Source: Symbiodinium natans (taxonomy: Eukaryota; Sar; Dinophyceae; Suessiales; Symbiodiniaceae). From it: a stretch of 64,000 nucleotides of DNA. Under the pieces are notes generated by a model. It searched no databases and was not told the origin of the DNA. It saw nothing but the letters and a program-made list of their open reading frames with translations. Of the stretch, positions 1 through 9,315 are shown piece by piece. Where the stretch lies: assembly GCA_905221605.1 (NCBI GenBank), contig CAJNDS010002197.1, forward strand, positions 1 through 64,000, read 5' to 3'. The number at the start of each line of letters is the position of its first letter. The first letter of the stretch is position 1. The position numbers and the translations under genes were made by a program.

Positions 1-886
1 TTCGGAGCCATCGGTGGCCCTGACCACCATGCTGTCGTAGGATGCCACATCCTTGGCGGTTCCATATTGGGGCTCGAAGCTTCGTCGCGCATTGGTTGGG
101 GCCCGGAAGGCCCCCATCTCCTCCAGTCTCTCTTGCCTGCGCCGGGTGAGCCGGTGAGCTGCATGTTGTGCTGGAACTTTTTGGCATTGTCCTGGCACAA
201 TCGGAACATGGTGGATTTTTGGTGCTCCACATCCTCGGGGGCCGCATGCACGGCCTCGTGTGGCCGGCGGTTGTAGGCCAAGGTTGCGTCAGGCAGGTGC
301 TCGCTCCAGTTGCCCCCATGCCGGGCCACATCGCTGGCCAGGTCCCGTTTCAAGGTTTGGATGGTTCTATCTACCACTGCCAGAGCGTTCCGATCCGAGG
401 GGTCCTTCACTCTGTGCACCACGGGGTCCGGCAGCGCCTTTCCAGGCCATTGAATTCCACGCCTTGATCCGTGGACACAACATAATTGGTTTCCTCTTCC
501 ACCAGCTTCGGAATGATCTCCCGGGCTGCTGCCGAGACCGTCTCTGTCTTCTTATCGGGCAGGGCTTTGGTCACTGCTTCTCGGGTGAAAACGTCCGAGA
601 CAATCAGCCCGTACTTGTTGGCCCCCCGAGTGTTGACGTTGAAGTCGATCAAATCAGCTTGCAGCCGATCGTTGGGGCCCTCGGCTGCACTCTTGCCTAA
701 AGACCGGGGCTTGGGGGCCAAAATCTGCCTGGCCACGTCGTCCCGCAAAGCTCGCGCGGCTCGGGCATAGGTCATGCCCGGCCGGTCCGGGAATTCCCGC
801 CGTGCCAGCTGGTGCAGCTTCCGCACATCGCGGACCGAGAAGTCCGCGGCCAGCTGCCGGAATAGGTTCACGTTCTCCGCGTCCAT
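1..886 (-). pseudogene. Retroviral-type (rve) integrase of a Polinton-like element, frameshifted, runs off left edge
   Basis: Integrases of this class join element DNA to the host chromosome. Reading leftward from 886, the first frame (886-440) holds two expected acidic blocks: an Asp in QADLIDFNVN and an Asp in VVSTDQGVEF. A one-base slip near 440 moves the reading to another frame, which continues with a segment containing LAVVDRTIQTLK, then an aromatic- and Arg-rich stretch (LAYNRRPHEAV). A second slip near 150 leads to a C-terminal tail (GAFRAPTNARRSFEPQYG) that reaches position 1. The third catalytic position, Glu in most rve integrases, reads Asp. The stop after the first frame leaves it inactive as written. 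Its place next to a fibre and capsid gene on the same strand suggests a Polinton or Polinton-like virus rather than an LTR retroelement (inference). Confidence 0.75.
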
Positions 887-892
887 TTTATA

Positions 893-1186
893 TCACGAGC
901 GGCCCCGCTTCTTGCCCTTCTTCTCCAGGGCCTCCACACGGGCCTGGAGCCCCTGGCAGACACCCCACAAAACGCAGCACATGCGGTTGTAGTCAAGAGT
1001 GGTGAGCTCTCCCAGCTCCTCGTCCACGAGCTTGCCGCACAGCGCCTGGCCCACGGGCCCCGTCTCCTGAACTTCATTCGCAATAAAGCCCAGCGTGCGC
1101 TTCTGGCTGCCCACGGTCCGCCGGTACCACTTGGGCGCCACGGAGTCGAAGAGCTGCTGCAGCTCCTCGAGCTCCGCGGGCTCCAC
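893..1186 (-). other. Peptidase S74 / intramolecular chaperone (ICA) domain end of the fibre gene
   Basis: A 97-residue open frame carries the layout of the endosialidase-type self-cleaving chaperone: a basic-aromatic start (KWYRRTVGSQKRTLGFIANE), an acidic spacer, TTLDYNRMCCVLWGVCQGL, and a terminal coiled coil (LQARVEALEKKGKKRGRS). This family trimerises fibres and then cleaves itself off. The domain is known from phage tail spikes and some eukaryotic virus fibres. It is intact in one frame, although the fibre body upstream is broken. Confidence 0.72.
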
Positions 1187-2129
1187 GTTGTGCTTCAGCT
1201 TCTCGTCCGTTGCAAATCACCTCGCCGTCGTTGGCCCCGCCCGTGTTGGATTCTACGATGAGGTTGGCCGGTCCGGTCGCCGCGGTGCGCAGGAAGATGG
1301 CCTGGTCCTGGGCGTAGAGCTGCACGCCCCCCGCGGAAGAGGCGGAGAGCTCCCCACAGCCTGCATTGCAGGCCACCAGGAGCCGTGCATTGCCCGCCGT
1401 CGCGAGGTTCAGCACCTCCGCCGTGACGTCCCCGCTGTTGACGGTGGACACCACCTGCAAATCCCCCTGCGCCTGCACCCCTGTGGAGCCACCGATGAGC
1501 TCCAGGTAGGCCGGGCTCGAAACGACGCCGTTGTCGGCCCGAATCGCACTGGCGGTGTAGAGCACCGAGTTGAGGTAAGTGCCCTGCGTGCCGCCCGTGA
1601 GGGTGAGGTAGTCGTCTGTGGGCCTCGCCCGCACCGTGGGCGCCCGCAGCTCCGTGCTGAGCTCCACACTCCCCGAGGTCAGCGTGCCCTGCACGTCCAG
1701 CAGAGCCACCTGGTGATGGTGAGCTCCGTGTCCTGGACCCGCGTGGAGATGGCATTGGTCACCAGCCCCGTGGCCGTGCCCGTGGCGTCGTCGATGCAGC
1801 CTCGGGGCCACCGTGTGCACCTCCGAAGGTGCAGAGGCTCTGGTCTGATTGGTCCGTCACCCTGACGGAGACGGTGCCCGCCTTGAGGTTCAGGAATTGA
1901 TTGGCGGGCAGCAGGGGCTCCACCGTGTCCGCCTGGAAGCTGCCGGCCCTTGGCGATGCCCAGGCTGCTGTCTGCGACGCCCGTCTTGAGGCTGAACTGG
2001 CTCGAGGACAGGTCGGCCACGGCGGCCCCGTTGGAAGCCTCGAACTCGATGCCCAGGTTGCCGCCCCGCAGCGTCAAGAAATCCGCTCCGTTGGCTCTCA
2101 CGTCATTGACCAGCAGGGGATCCGAGGGC

Positions 2130-2545
2130 GGCGCACCCGCCAGCGCATAGCGGGCGTCGCTTTCGGCCTTGCTGTAGCAGTCAGCTGCACCGTGGCGGAG
2201 TTGCCGAGGATCAGGTTCGCCCCTAGGGGTGCCTGGGGCAGCAGCGCCCTTATCATTCTTGGCGTGAAGTTGTCGAGCACCATAGGAATGATGCCCCCAC
2301 CCCCCGCGTTGCCGTTGACCACATGGTACCTGGAGTCCAGGGGCGTGAAGTCGCTGTTGGAGAAGTACCTCCCATCACTTTCGCTTTTGCTGTAGCAGTC
2401 ACACGTAAGCTGCACCGTGGCGGAGTTGCCCAGGATCAGGTTCGCTCCCAGGGGTGCCTGGGGCAGCAGCGCCCTTATCATTCTGGGCGTGAAGTTGTGG
2501 AGGACCATAGGGATGATGCCTCCGCCTCCGGCGTTGCCGTTGACA
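2130..2545 (-). repeat. Tandem duplication inside the fibre gene
   Basis: A segment of about 225 bp occurs twice (about 2,390-2,545 and 2,165-2,345). Both copies encode GGGGIIPMVL followed by NFTPRMIRALLPQAPLG and LILGNSATVQLT with only a few changes. The second copy ends in a frame change. Fibre genes often grow by repeating such modules. Confidence 0.8.
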
Positions 2546-4388
2546 GGATGATACCGGGCGTCACCTGTGCTTCGGTGAGGAGCCCAGAGGAGCTGATCTG
2601 GCTGGCGATCTCCACCGAGGTTTCGCCCTGGTCCCAGTAGTTGGTCAGCTCCGAAGCAAGGGAGCTGTCGATGTCGGCCTGCGTGGCGTACTGCGAAACG
2701 TTCAGGGCGTCCACGGCGCTCGATATCTGCGCGTTCACCTTGGCCTGCGTGTACGTCTGGCTCTGGTCGTAGGCCTGGCACTCGATCTGCAGCGTGTTGC
2801 CCGAGTTCTGGAGGCTGGCCACTAGAGGCCCGGCGAAGTGCAGGTTCCGGAGGGCCTGCCCGGTCAGCAGCTCCCAGGTTGTGTTCCCGCTCCACGTGGG
2901 TGCGTTGGAAATAGCTGCGCCCGTAATGAGGGCGTCCACGTAGTAGGATGCGAGCGCTATAGCGATCTCGTTCAGGATGGGCGCCTGAAGCCCGGTCCAC
3001 GGCACGTATGCGCTCAAGTCGATTCCGCCCACGGCCGCAGCAATGGCAGCATCCATCTGCGTGGTGGTGCTGTACGGGACCAGGGCTGCAGTGATGGCTC
3101 CATTGGTTTCGCTGGAGTCGTAAAAGGATCCGAGGGTGGCCAGCACGCAGGACTCGCTGGCCAGGGGCGCCAGAAGAGCATTGACCTCCGCCTGCGTGTA
3201 CGCATCGCAGGCCAGGCTTAGCGTGAAGTTGTCGTTCTCGAGGGAGACGCTCAGGGGAGCGTTGAAGTGCCAGTTCCTAATTGTGTTCGTTCCGACCAGC
3301 AGATCCCAGGTGGTCTGTCCGGGCCACGCCGCCTGGGCGTTGGCCAGGTTCGTGCCGCCGCCCGTGGTCAGTGCGGCCAGTGCTGCGTTGAGCGCATCGA
3401 TGGCGCTCTGCAGACTTGTTTCGGAAGCCGACAGGTCCGCCGCCGTCGCAAAAGGCCCCGCACCTTGCAGTGCCAGGATCTCCGCATCGTGCCCGTCGAG
3501 GCGCGCATCTCGCACGGCCAGCAGTGCGTTGAGCCCCGCAGTGTCCGTGTACCCTGCGAGTGCGGTGGCAAGAGCTGCAGCCACGTCGGCAGCCGACTGG
3601 AAGCCTGTGGCTTGCAGCGCCGCCAGGGCCGCCTCGGCGGCGTCGAGCCTCCCGTCTCGGATGGCAAGCGCTGCGTCCAGGGCTGCCTGCTGCACGAAAG
3701 GAAGAAGCCGTAGCGATGAGCTGCGAGACATCCGCTGGCGTGGTGCGCAGGGCTACCGTGCTGCTGAGGTCGGTGGTTGTGGGCCGGTCCAAAAGAGCCG
3801 TCGCTATTTTCTGGTCGACGTCCGCGGCCGTTTGCCGGGCCGCCACGTCGAGGGCCAGCTGGTCCTGCGTGCTCTTCAGCCCATAGGTGCTCGCGACCTG
3901 CGCGAGCACTGCGTTGTCGGCACTGGTGATGGCCGAGTTCATGGAAGCGTTGGTGGGATGGTTGGCGAGCAGGAGGCTGACAGAGGCGGGCGTGCTCTTG
4001 GAGTTCACGTCCAGCTGCAGCGCATCGAGTGCACTTTGGTTCGCCTTCCCCGCCAGCCCCGTGGTGAGGCTGGTGCTGAGGGTGGTTATGGAAGGCAGCG
4101 ATGAGGCCCTCGGCGGCTGCCAAATCGGCTCCCAGCGCATAGGGTGCGAGGTCAGGAGGCGGTGGGATGGCGGCCACCTGGGCCTGCAGTGCCGCGACGG
4201 CGGCCGAGTTGGTTCCGATGGAGGCGGTGTTGGCTGCGGTGTCGGTCAGGGGGGTGTAGGCCGTCAAAACCGTGGCCAGCTGCCCTGCGGAGATGCCCTG
4301 CATCTCGATGGTGGTGCTTGGGGTCTGGCCATCGTTGAGGATGTTCCCGGTGATGGTGGACTCAAAAAGACTCATGTTTTACTTACTA

Positions 4389-5400
4389 TCAATCGAGGCT
4401 CGACACGCCCGCCGAGCTCAAAGTACAGAGCTGATACGACAGCATGTGCACAAAACACTGGTCCACGCGGTCCGCTTCCATGTTGCTGAAGCTGAAGCGG
4501 CACAGGTCGCCGGAGCGGGTTGAGATGCCCGACAGCGGGTGCTTCGGCACGCGCTCCACCGGGAAGGCTGCGATGAACTGCGTGTTCCCGTAGAGGTTGT
4601 CCCGGATGCGCATGTTGCGAAGCTTGGAGTCGTAGGTGCCCGCGAGAATCTCCAAATAATGATGATGTTCAGCGATGCTCTCGTTGGCCGTCCGAGGGTA
4701 CTGCAACGCGCCCAGCTGCAGCTGGCTCTTGAGGTTCCGGTTCGCGTTCGCTCCAGGATACTCGAAATTGTCCACGTGGTCCTCCGTGGTCTTGTTGAAG
4801 GTCACGAAGGCGCCGAGCATCTTCGTGAACGCGCGGGCCACGGTGATGTTGTAGCTGGTGCTCCCGGCGGCGATACTGCTGAGTTGGGTGTGGATGGTCG
4901 GGAAGGAAAAAACGAGAGATCTACCGCTGGTCATGATTCTCTGGAAGCTCTCCCGAAGAGCCGAGTCGAGGGTCACCTGGGAGGCGTAGAGCTTCACGTT
5001 CTCGATGGTGTAGTCCTGGCTCCCGCTGACGTTGCGGGCCCCGTCCGTGGGGTCGCAGAAGGTTATTTGAAGGACGACGTTGAGTTCAGGCGGGAGCATT
5101 TTGCCGCAATTGAAGATCCCAATGAGGTGCGGGCTCATGAGCACTGTCCGGGAGCCCGAGGCCGGGATCTCCTCGGCGTGGCCCCCCCCGTCCGCCAAAA
5201 AGCCCTGGATGTGCCGGTTCAGCCACCACTCCTCGTTCTTCAGGAGGCTGTACAGATACGAGCAGCGGTTGTAGTAGCTGATGTCCTCGATGCGAGTGCC
5301 CCCACAAAAGACTTCTATGCGGTCGATGAGGCACGACGGGTCCGGCGAGGCGAGCTGCAGCGTGGCCGTGTCGGAGTTGTTGCGCACCGTGAAGCCTGGT
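4389..5400 (-). pseudogene. Major-capsid-like protein, N-terminus lost
   Basis: About 335 residues are open from about 5,400 to the stop at 4389. The sequence is rich in beta-strand patterns and aromatic pairs (FTVRNNSDTATLQL, IEVFCGGTRIEDI, SFPTIHTQLSSIAAGSTSYN, FVTFNKTTEDHVDNF). The pattern and neighbourhood recall double-jelly-roll capsid proteins of Polintons, Polinton-like viruses and related dinoflagellate insertions. It reads into the fibre gene start after a 13-base gap. Upstream of 5,400 this frame becomes an Arg/Ala/Pro-rich shadow of the polymerase-like fragment, so the natural N-terminus is missing. Capsid identity is inferred from pattern and context; a structure-based search would settle it. 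Confidence 0.6.
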
Positions 5401-5410
5401 GGTCCTGCTC
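5390..5410. other. Join between polymerase-like fragment and capsid-like fragment
   Basis: On the minus strand the polymerase-like frame loses sense just after LLAEQDHQ. At the same point the other frame begins the capsid-like protein in mid-domain (GFTVRNNSD). Neither side shows its own stop or start here, which points to a deletion or rearrangement joining two genes. Confidence 0.6.
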
Positions 5411-6125
5411 CGCGAGCAGGGCTTGCCGAGATCCGGGCGGATCGCGGCGGGCCTTGAGAAGGTGAAGGAAGACCTCGCTTGCGGCGCCCGCCAGACGCTG
5501 CCCGCAATAGGGGAGCCCCAGCCGCCCCATCCAGGCCTGCAGCACATCCAGGTCTTCGTGGAAGGCGGAGATGACGCAGTCCTCGCCGCCCAGCACCCTC
5601 AGCCGCAGGCACCGCCACTCGCTCATGCTTCGCATGACCACCTTCGGGCAGTGCCCCTCGGCCAGGAGCTCCCTCCGGACCTGCTCCAGGTCTTCAGTGT
5701 AGAAATGACCGCTGGCGACCTCGCCCTCCCACTCCCGCCAATCCTTGAACTCGGGCGTTTCGCCTGGCTTCCTCTCGCCCCGGTACCTGGCCCGCTCCCC
5801 GATCGGCTCGCACTTCCCGACGGTGCGGGCGGATTTGTAGAAGAAGGCGTGGCCGTTCCAGCTCGTGAAGGCCACGGCCCGCTGCTCCTTGACGGTAGGC
5901 TCGTACTTGTCCAGCAGGCGGCCCTGGCAGTCCACGTAGAACATCGGGGCCTGGCGCCAAAGGCAGAATTCCCGGATCTCTCGGGGGGTGATGCCCTGCT
6001 CCCGCCACGTTTTTTTGGTGCAGATTGCGTCGAAGTCCGAAAGCACCTCCTGCAGCGGCAGCCGCATCAACTCCGCGAGCTGCCGAGGGACGCAAAGCTT
6101 GTCCGGCCGCTGTTCGAAGGCGTAG
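5400..6125 (-). pseudogene. Fragment resembling the N-terminal part of a viral family-B DNA polymerase
   Basis: The open frame encodes, in order, VPRQLAELMRLPLQEVLSDF, REQGITPREIREFCLWR, FYVDCQGRLLDKYEP and AVAFTSWNGHAFFY. This order (a TPR/ExF block, then a polar linker, then a hydrophobic block ending HAFFY) resembles the region before the exonuclease domain in Polinton and large-DNA-virus polymerases. Further on it has LPYCGQRLAGAASEVFLHLL and then an Arg-rich segment where the capsid join cuts it. No exonuclease or polymerase catalytic motifs are present, so it is at most an N-terminal remnant. The frame is open upstream of the ATG at about 6,067, so that ATG is not a true start. Assignment rests on pattern mem­ory only. 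Confidence 0.45.
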
Positions 6126-6855
6126 GATTTCGTCGCCGCAGTACAGCTGGTAGGAGACGCCCCCCAGGGGCTGATCCAGGACGGTCTCCACCACCACCCG
6201 GTCGTCTACGACCTGCATGGCCTGCTGGCTGAAGGTCCACTCCCTCGTCGCGTCCAGGTAGTAGCTCTCGTCGGACAGCTCCCAAATAATGTCGTTCGGC
6301 TCGGGCTTCCCGAGCTGCGCGAGCGCGGACGCCTTGAGGTTCTGGGCCGCTTGGGCCATCCGAGAGCCCCTCGCTCTGCCGGGGCAGTGTGACGTTGAGG
6401 TCCGTGACGGGCAGGCGCTTCGTGCGCTCGTAGGGCATGCCGCGGTTCCGGCCGTTTCGCCGGATGCCGCGGATGATGACGGGCACGTGCACCACCCAGT
6501 CCACCCACTTGTCCTTGAAGAAGCTCTTCCCGAGCTTGGTCAAGTGGTAGTTCCCGTTGGGCTGGAGGCTGCGGAGCAGCTTTTTGGCGCCCCCCCGGAG
6601 CATGATGTAATCGTTCGGGCCCTCGCGGATGAGGGGTTGGTTGCGGTCGTACTGCCGGCTGGGGGGCGGCCGGTCGATCAGTTGGTAGTAGTACTGGCCG
6701 GCCCTCGTGAGTTCGCCGTTCGGGCGGCTGAGCATCGCGTAGCGGAGGTGGTGGTGTGCCAAAGGAAGGGTTTCTGAGCCTGCCGCCGAGGTCCTCGCCC
6801 TGACCCCGGCCTCGGCTGCAATTCTAATCGCTTCTCGTTGTTGAGCCCAGCTCAT
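6110..6855 (-). pseudogene. Upstream part of the polymerase-region gene, two frames
   Basis: From 6855 the frame starts MSWAQQREAIRIAAEAG and runs through YYYQLIDRPPPSRQYDRN, YHLTKLGKSFFKDKW and VDWVVHVPVIIRG to about 6,360. There the better frame shifts to one starting MAQAAQNLKASALAQLG and including DESYYLDATREWTFSQQAM. Near 6,120 a further shift leads into the polymerase-like fragment. The chain reads as one former protein with two slips, but the ATG at about 6,359 could instead start an overlapping gene. Function is not recognised. Confidence 0.4.
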
Positions 6856-7528
6856 GACTTTTGAAAACCCCGGCCGGAAAAAAGGTCGTCGCCCGAGCGG
6901 GCCCCCCTTCGCCGGTCGAGTTTTTTCCGGGCACTTGGTTCAAAAGCATGGACCGGTATCTCGTGAACCCCCGGCCCCAGCCCAAGAATTTCATGGAAGA
7001 GGTGATCTCGACCTGGCACGACGACGCCCCGCTCGAGCGAGCCTGATGATCGTGGCCTTCATGGCGTTGCCGCCACGTCCCAACCGTCCCCCGCCCAGAC
7101 CGCAGCCCAGCAGACTCACTGCGACCGAGGAGAGTTTGACCAAAGACCCACTAATCGACTGGCTGTTCCCGGATTCGGGCACCGCGGTGGTAGGGATGAT
7201 CCCCGATCTCTTTCTGTGCAGCCGGGGCACTTTGCTCTGCCTGCAAGACTTTTGCGATCGCCGACGCGACCGCCAAGCGACGCGCAGCCGGCAGCAGAGG
7301 GAAGCAGCCCTCCAAAGTTTGAGGCTCCGCCTGGGCCACAAGGTCACGGACCGGGTGCTTGAATACACGAAGCCCTTGCGCGAAGGAGGCAAGCGACGGG
7401 TCCTGTGCCTTTTGGCCAGAATCGCGAACATGACCGAACACGAGCAGTGTGAAAAAATCACGAGGGCTTTCAGTGACGCATGGCAGCGGCCTAGAAACTC
7501 GTCACTGCTCCAGGGCGAGCAGGCCTAA
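6854..7528 (+). CDS. ORF of unknown function, divergent from the virus relic
   Basis: 224 codons open on the plus strand, starting back to back with the minus-strand gene. The first third has a rival frame (6,861-7,046: MKTPAGKKVVARAGPPSP ... TWHDDAPLERA) that looks more natural, so an indel near 7,000-7,045 may have split one gene. The second part (EESLTKDPLIDWLFPDSG ... MTEHEQCEKITRAFSDAW) has a mixed, protein-like composition with an Arg/Gln-rich helix in the middle. No known motif is seen. It may be the last gene of the virus relic or a host fragment. Confidence 0.35.
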   Translation: MTFENPGRKKGRRPSGPPFAGRVFSGHLVQKHGPVSREPPAPAQEFHGRGDLDLARRRPARASLMIVAFMALPPRPNRPPPRPQPSRLTATEESLTKDPLIDWLFPDSGTAVVGMIPDLFLCSRGTLLCLQDFCDRRRDRQATRSRQQREAALQSLRLRLGHKVTDRVLEYTKPLREGGKRRVLCLLARIANMTEHEQCEKITRAFSDAWQRPRNSSLLQGEQA

Positions 7529-7562
7529 AAATCACTGCTCTAGGGCGAGCAGGCTGCCTTAA
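7500..7562. repeat. Short direct repeat at the end of the ORF
   Basis: TCACTGCTC(C/T)AGGGCGAGCAGGC occurs twice, about 31 bases apart, the first copy covering the last codons of the ORF before its stop. It may be a local duplication. Confidence 0.7.
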
Positions 7563-8480
7563 ACCTCCTAAACCCAAAGCGTTGGCATTTTTGTTTTGCA
7601 CGTTCTTGCTGGATTCGCATGATTTTGGCATGACTTTGCTTGATTTTCGCATAATTTTGTGGCATTTTTTTTGTTGTTTTTTTTCTGCGCATTTTTTGCT
7701 AGAGTGCTTGGGCCGTGCTCGCTCCTCGACGCCGGGCGCTCCAGAGGTTCAGGGTTGTTTGGGAAGGTGGTTGGGGGTTCTGAGGCAGTGAGGTCTGGAA
7801 GTGCAGTGTTGCAAGGTTTCAGGGTTTAGGTTGACAGGCAAGGGGCTCCGAGGCTGCTAGGTGGTTCGGACTGCGTGCGGGTAGGAGTGCTGTCCCCCAC
7901 CCGTCCCTTCCCCTTGTAACCTAGAGTGTTGTGCGCTTCCCCCCCCGCCCTTCCTGGAATCCCCAGGCCCTCGTGTGATCAGGTGCTCCTCGTCATCGTC
8001 TTCGTTACTGCGAGCCGGGTTCCACAGAGGCTTCAGGGTCGGTAGGGTTTAGGGTTGCAGGCAAGGGGGCTCCGAGGCAGCAAGGTTTGGAAGTGCTGTG
8101 CTGCAAGGTTTCGGGGTCGGGTTTTGTTCGCAGGCTTAGGCCCCCTCCTCTCCCCCCTCCTGCGGCCAGGCGCTCATCGAAAGCTTCGTCCTCGAGCCAT
8201 CTTCGATTCCACCAGAGGCGGGTTTAGGGTTTAGGGGTGAAGTGCTTTGGTGTTGTGGTTGGGGTTGTGTGCCTCAAGAGGACAGTGTATGGATTTAGGG
8301 CCTAATTTAGGGAACACATGCTTCGGGAGTGCTGTGCCGTGCCTGCCCAGTGAGCCCGAAGCCCCACCTGCAGCCTTAAATCCGCGTCTTGAGGAGACGT
8401 TGTCAAGTGGCGCGATCTTCGAGCCACAAGGCGGGTGCTCCGAGTGAGCGTGGGTTGAGTGAAGTAACGTAACCCCGTGA
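7563..8480. other. No gene seen; T-rich start and a diverged direct repeat
   Basis: 7,590-7,700 is T-rich. About 285 bases apart, two related blocks (7,785-7,860 and 8,055-8,125) share GGAAGTGC(A/T)GTG(T/C)TGCAAGGTTTC and AGGCAAGGGGCTCCGAGGC. A few single telomere-like units (GGGTTTAGGG) occur. No convincing coding frame. Confidence 0.6.
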
Positions 8481-8484
8481 CCTT

Positions 8485-8985
8485 TTTTTGAAGGCTCTTG
8501 GAAAACTGAAGGCGTGACCCCGTGACCCTTTTGAGTTCGGGAATGGGAGGCGTGACCCCGTGACCCCGTGACCCTTTTGAGTCGGGAATGGGAGGCGTGA
8601 CCCCGTGACCCCGTGACCCTTTTGAGTCGGGAATCGTGACCCCGTGACCCTTTTGAGTCGGGAATGGGAGGCGTGACCCCGTGACCCCGTGACCCTTTTG
8701 AGTCGGGAATGGGAGGCGTGACCCCATGACCCCGTGACCCTTTTGAGTCGGGAATGGGAGGCGTGACCCCGTGACCCCGTGACCCTTTTGAGTCAGGAAT
8801 GGGAGGCGTGACCCCGTGACCCCATGACCCTTTTGAGTCAGGAATGGAAGGCGTGACCCCGTGACCCCATGACCCTTTTGAGTCAGGAATGGGAGGCGTG
8901 ACCCCGTGACCCCGTGACCCCGTGACCCTTTTGAGTCGGGAATGGGAGGCGTGACCCCGTGACCCTTTTGAGTCGGGATTGTGAT
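8485..8985. repeat. Minisatellite based on CGTGACCC units
   Basis: About 12 copies of a 36-50 bp unit: one to three CGTGACCC(C) octamers, then CTTTTGAGTCGGGAATGGGA and a GGCGTGA link. Unit length varies by whole octamers. The long minus-strand frame across it is a by-product of the repeat. Confidence 0.9.
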
Positions 8986-8989
8986 GGGG

Positions 8990-9315
8990 GACCATGCGGG
9001 GGGTCACGGGGTCACGGGGTCACGGGGCCGGGGGGGGGTCACGGGGTCACGGGGTCACGGGGTCACGGGGTCACGGGGTCACGGGGGTGCGGGGGGGCTC
9101 TCGGGGGTCACGGGGTCACGGGGTCACGGGGGTCCGGGGGGGGGTCACGGGGTCACAGGGTCACGGGGTCACGGGGGTGCGGGAGGCTCACGACGCGGTT
9201 ACGGGTTACGGGGGTCACGGGGGGTTACGGGGTTACGGGGGCACGGGGTCACGGGGTCACGGGGTCACGCGGTCAGGGGTGACCGGTCACAGGGTCACGG
9301 GGGCACGCGGGGCCG
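8990..9315. repeat. Array of GGGGTCAC octamers, reverse complement of the left-hand minisatellite
   Basis: About 25 GGGGTCAC units, partly broken by GGGTTACG and GGTGCGGG variants, follow a 10-base gap after the CGTGACCC array. The two arrays face each other like the arms of a very large imperfect hairpin. Confidence 0.9.

Larger units (their letters stand above)
893..4375 (-). pseudogene. Long fibre/tail-spike-like protein with S74-type C-terminal chaperone, many frameshifts
   Basis: Starts at 4375 (MSLFESTITGNILNDGQ) just after the capsid-like gene and runs to 893. The product is rich in Ala, Thr, Ser, Leu and Asn with heptad-like and beta-rich modules, as in trimeric viral fibres. Modules of the type TWDLLVGTNTIRNWHF / TWELLTGQALRNLHF recur near 3,300 and 2,870. 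The good coding frame changes near 4,105, 3,700, 2,545, 2,175, 1,950, 1,700 and 1,210. These are consistent with one- or two-base indels rather than introns. The last part (1186-893) matches an intramolecular chaperone domain. Role (inference): host-attachment fibre of the virus relic. It cannot make a full product as written. Confidence 0.7.

Noticed and set aside
1-886. LTR retrotransposon integrase
   Set aside because: No reverse transcriptase, RNase H or LTR is seen, and neighbours are fibre- and capsid-like genes; a Polinton-type origin fits better.
1095-1865. 256-codon plus-strand ORF over the fibre gene
   Set aside because: Arg/Gly/His-rich antisense shadow of the fibre coding strand.
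4539-5465. 308-codon plus-strand ORF over the capsid-like gene
   Set aside because: Antisense shadow; the minus strand has the structured beta-rich protein.
8231-9007. 258-codon minus-strand ORF
   Set aside because: It is the translated minisatellite (PPIPDSKGSRGHGVT repeat).
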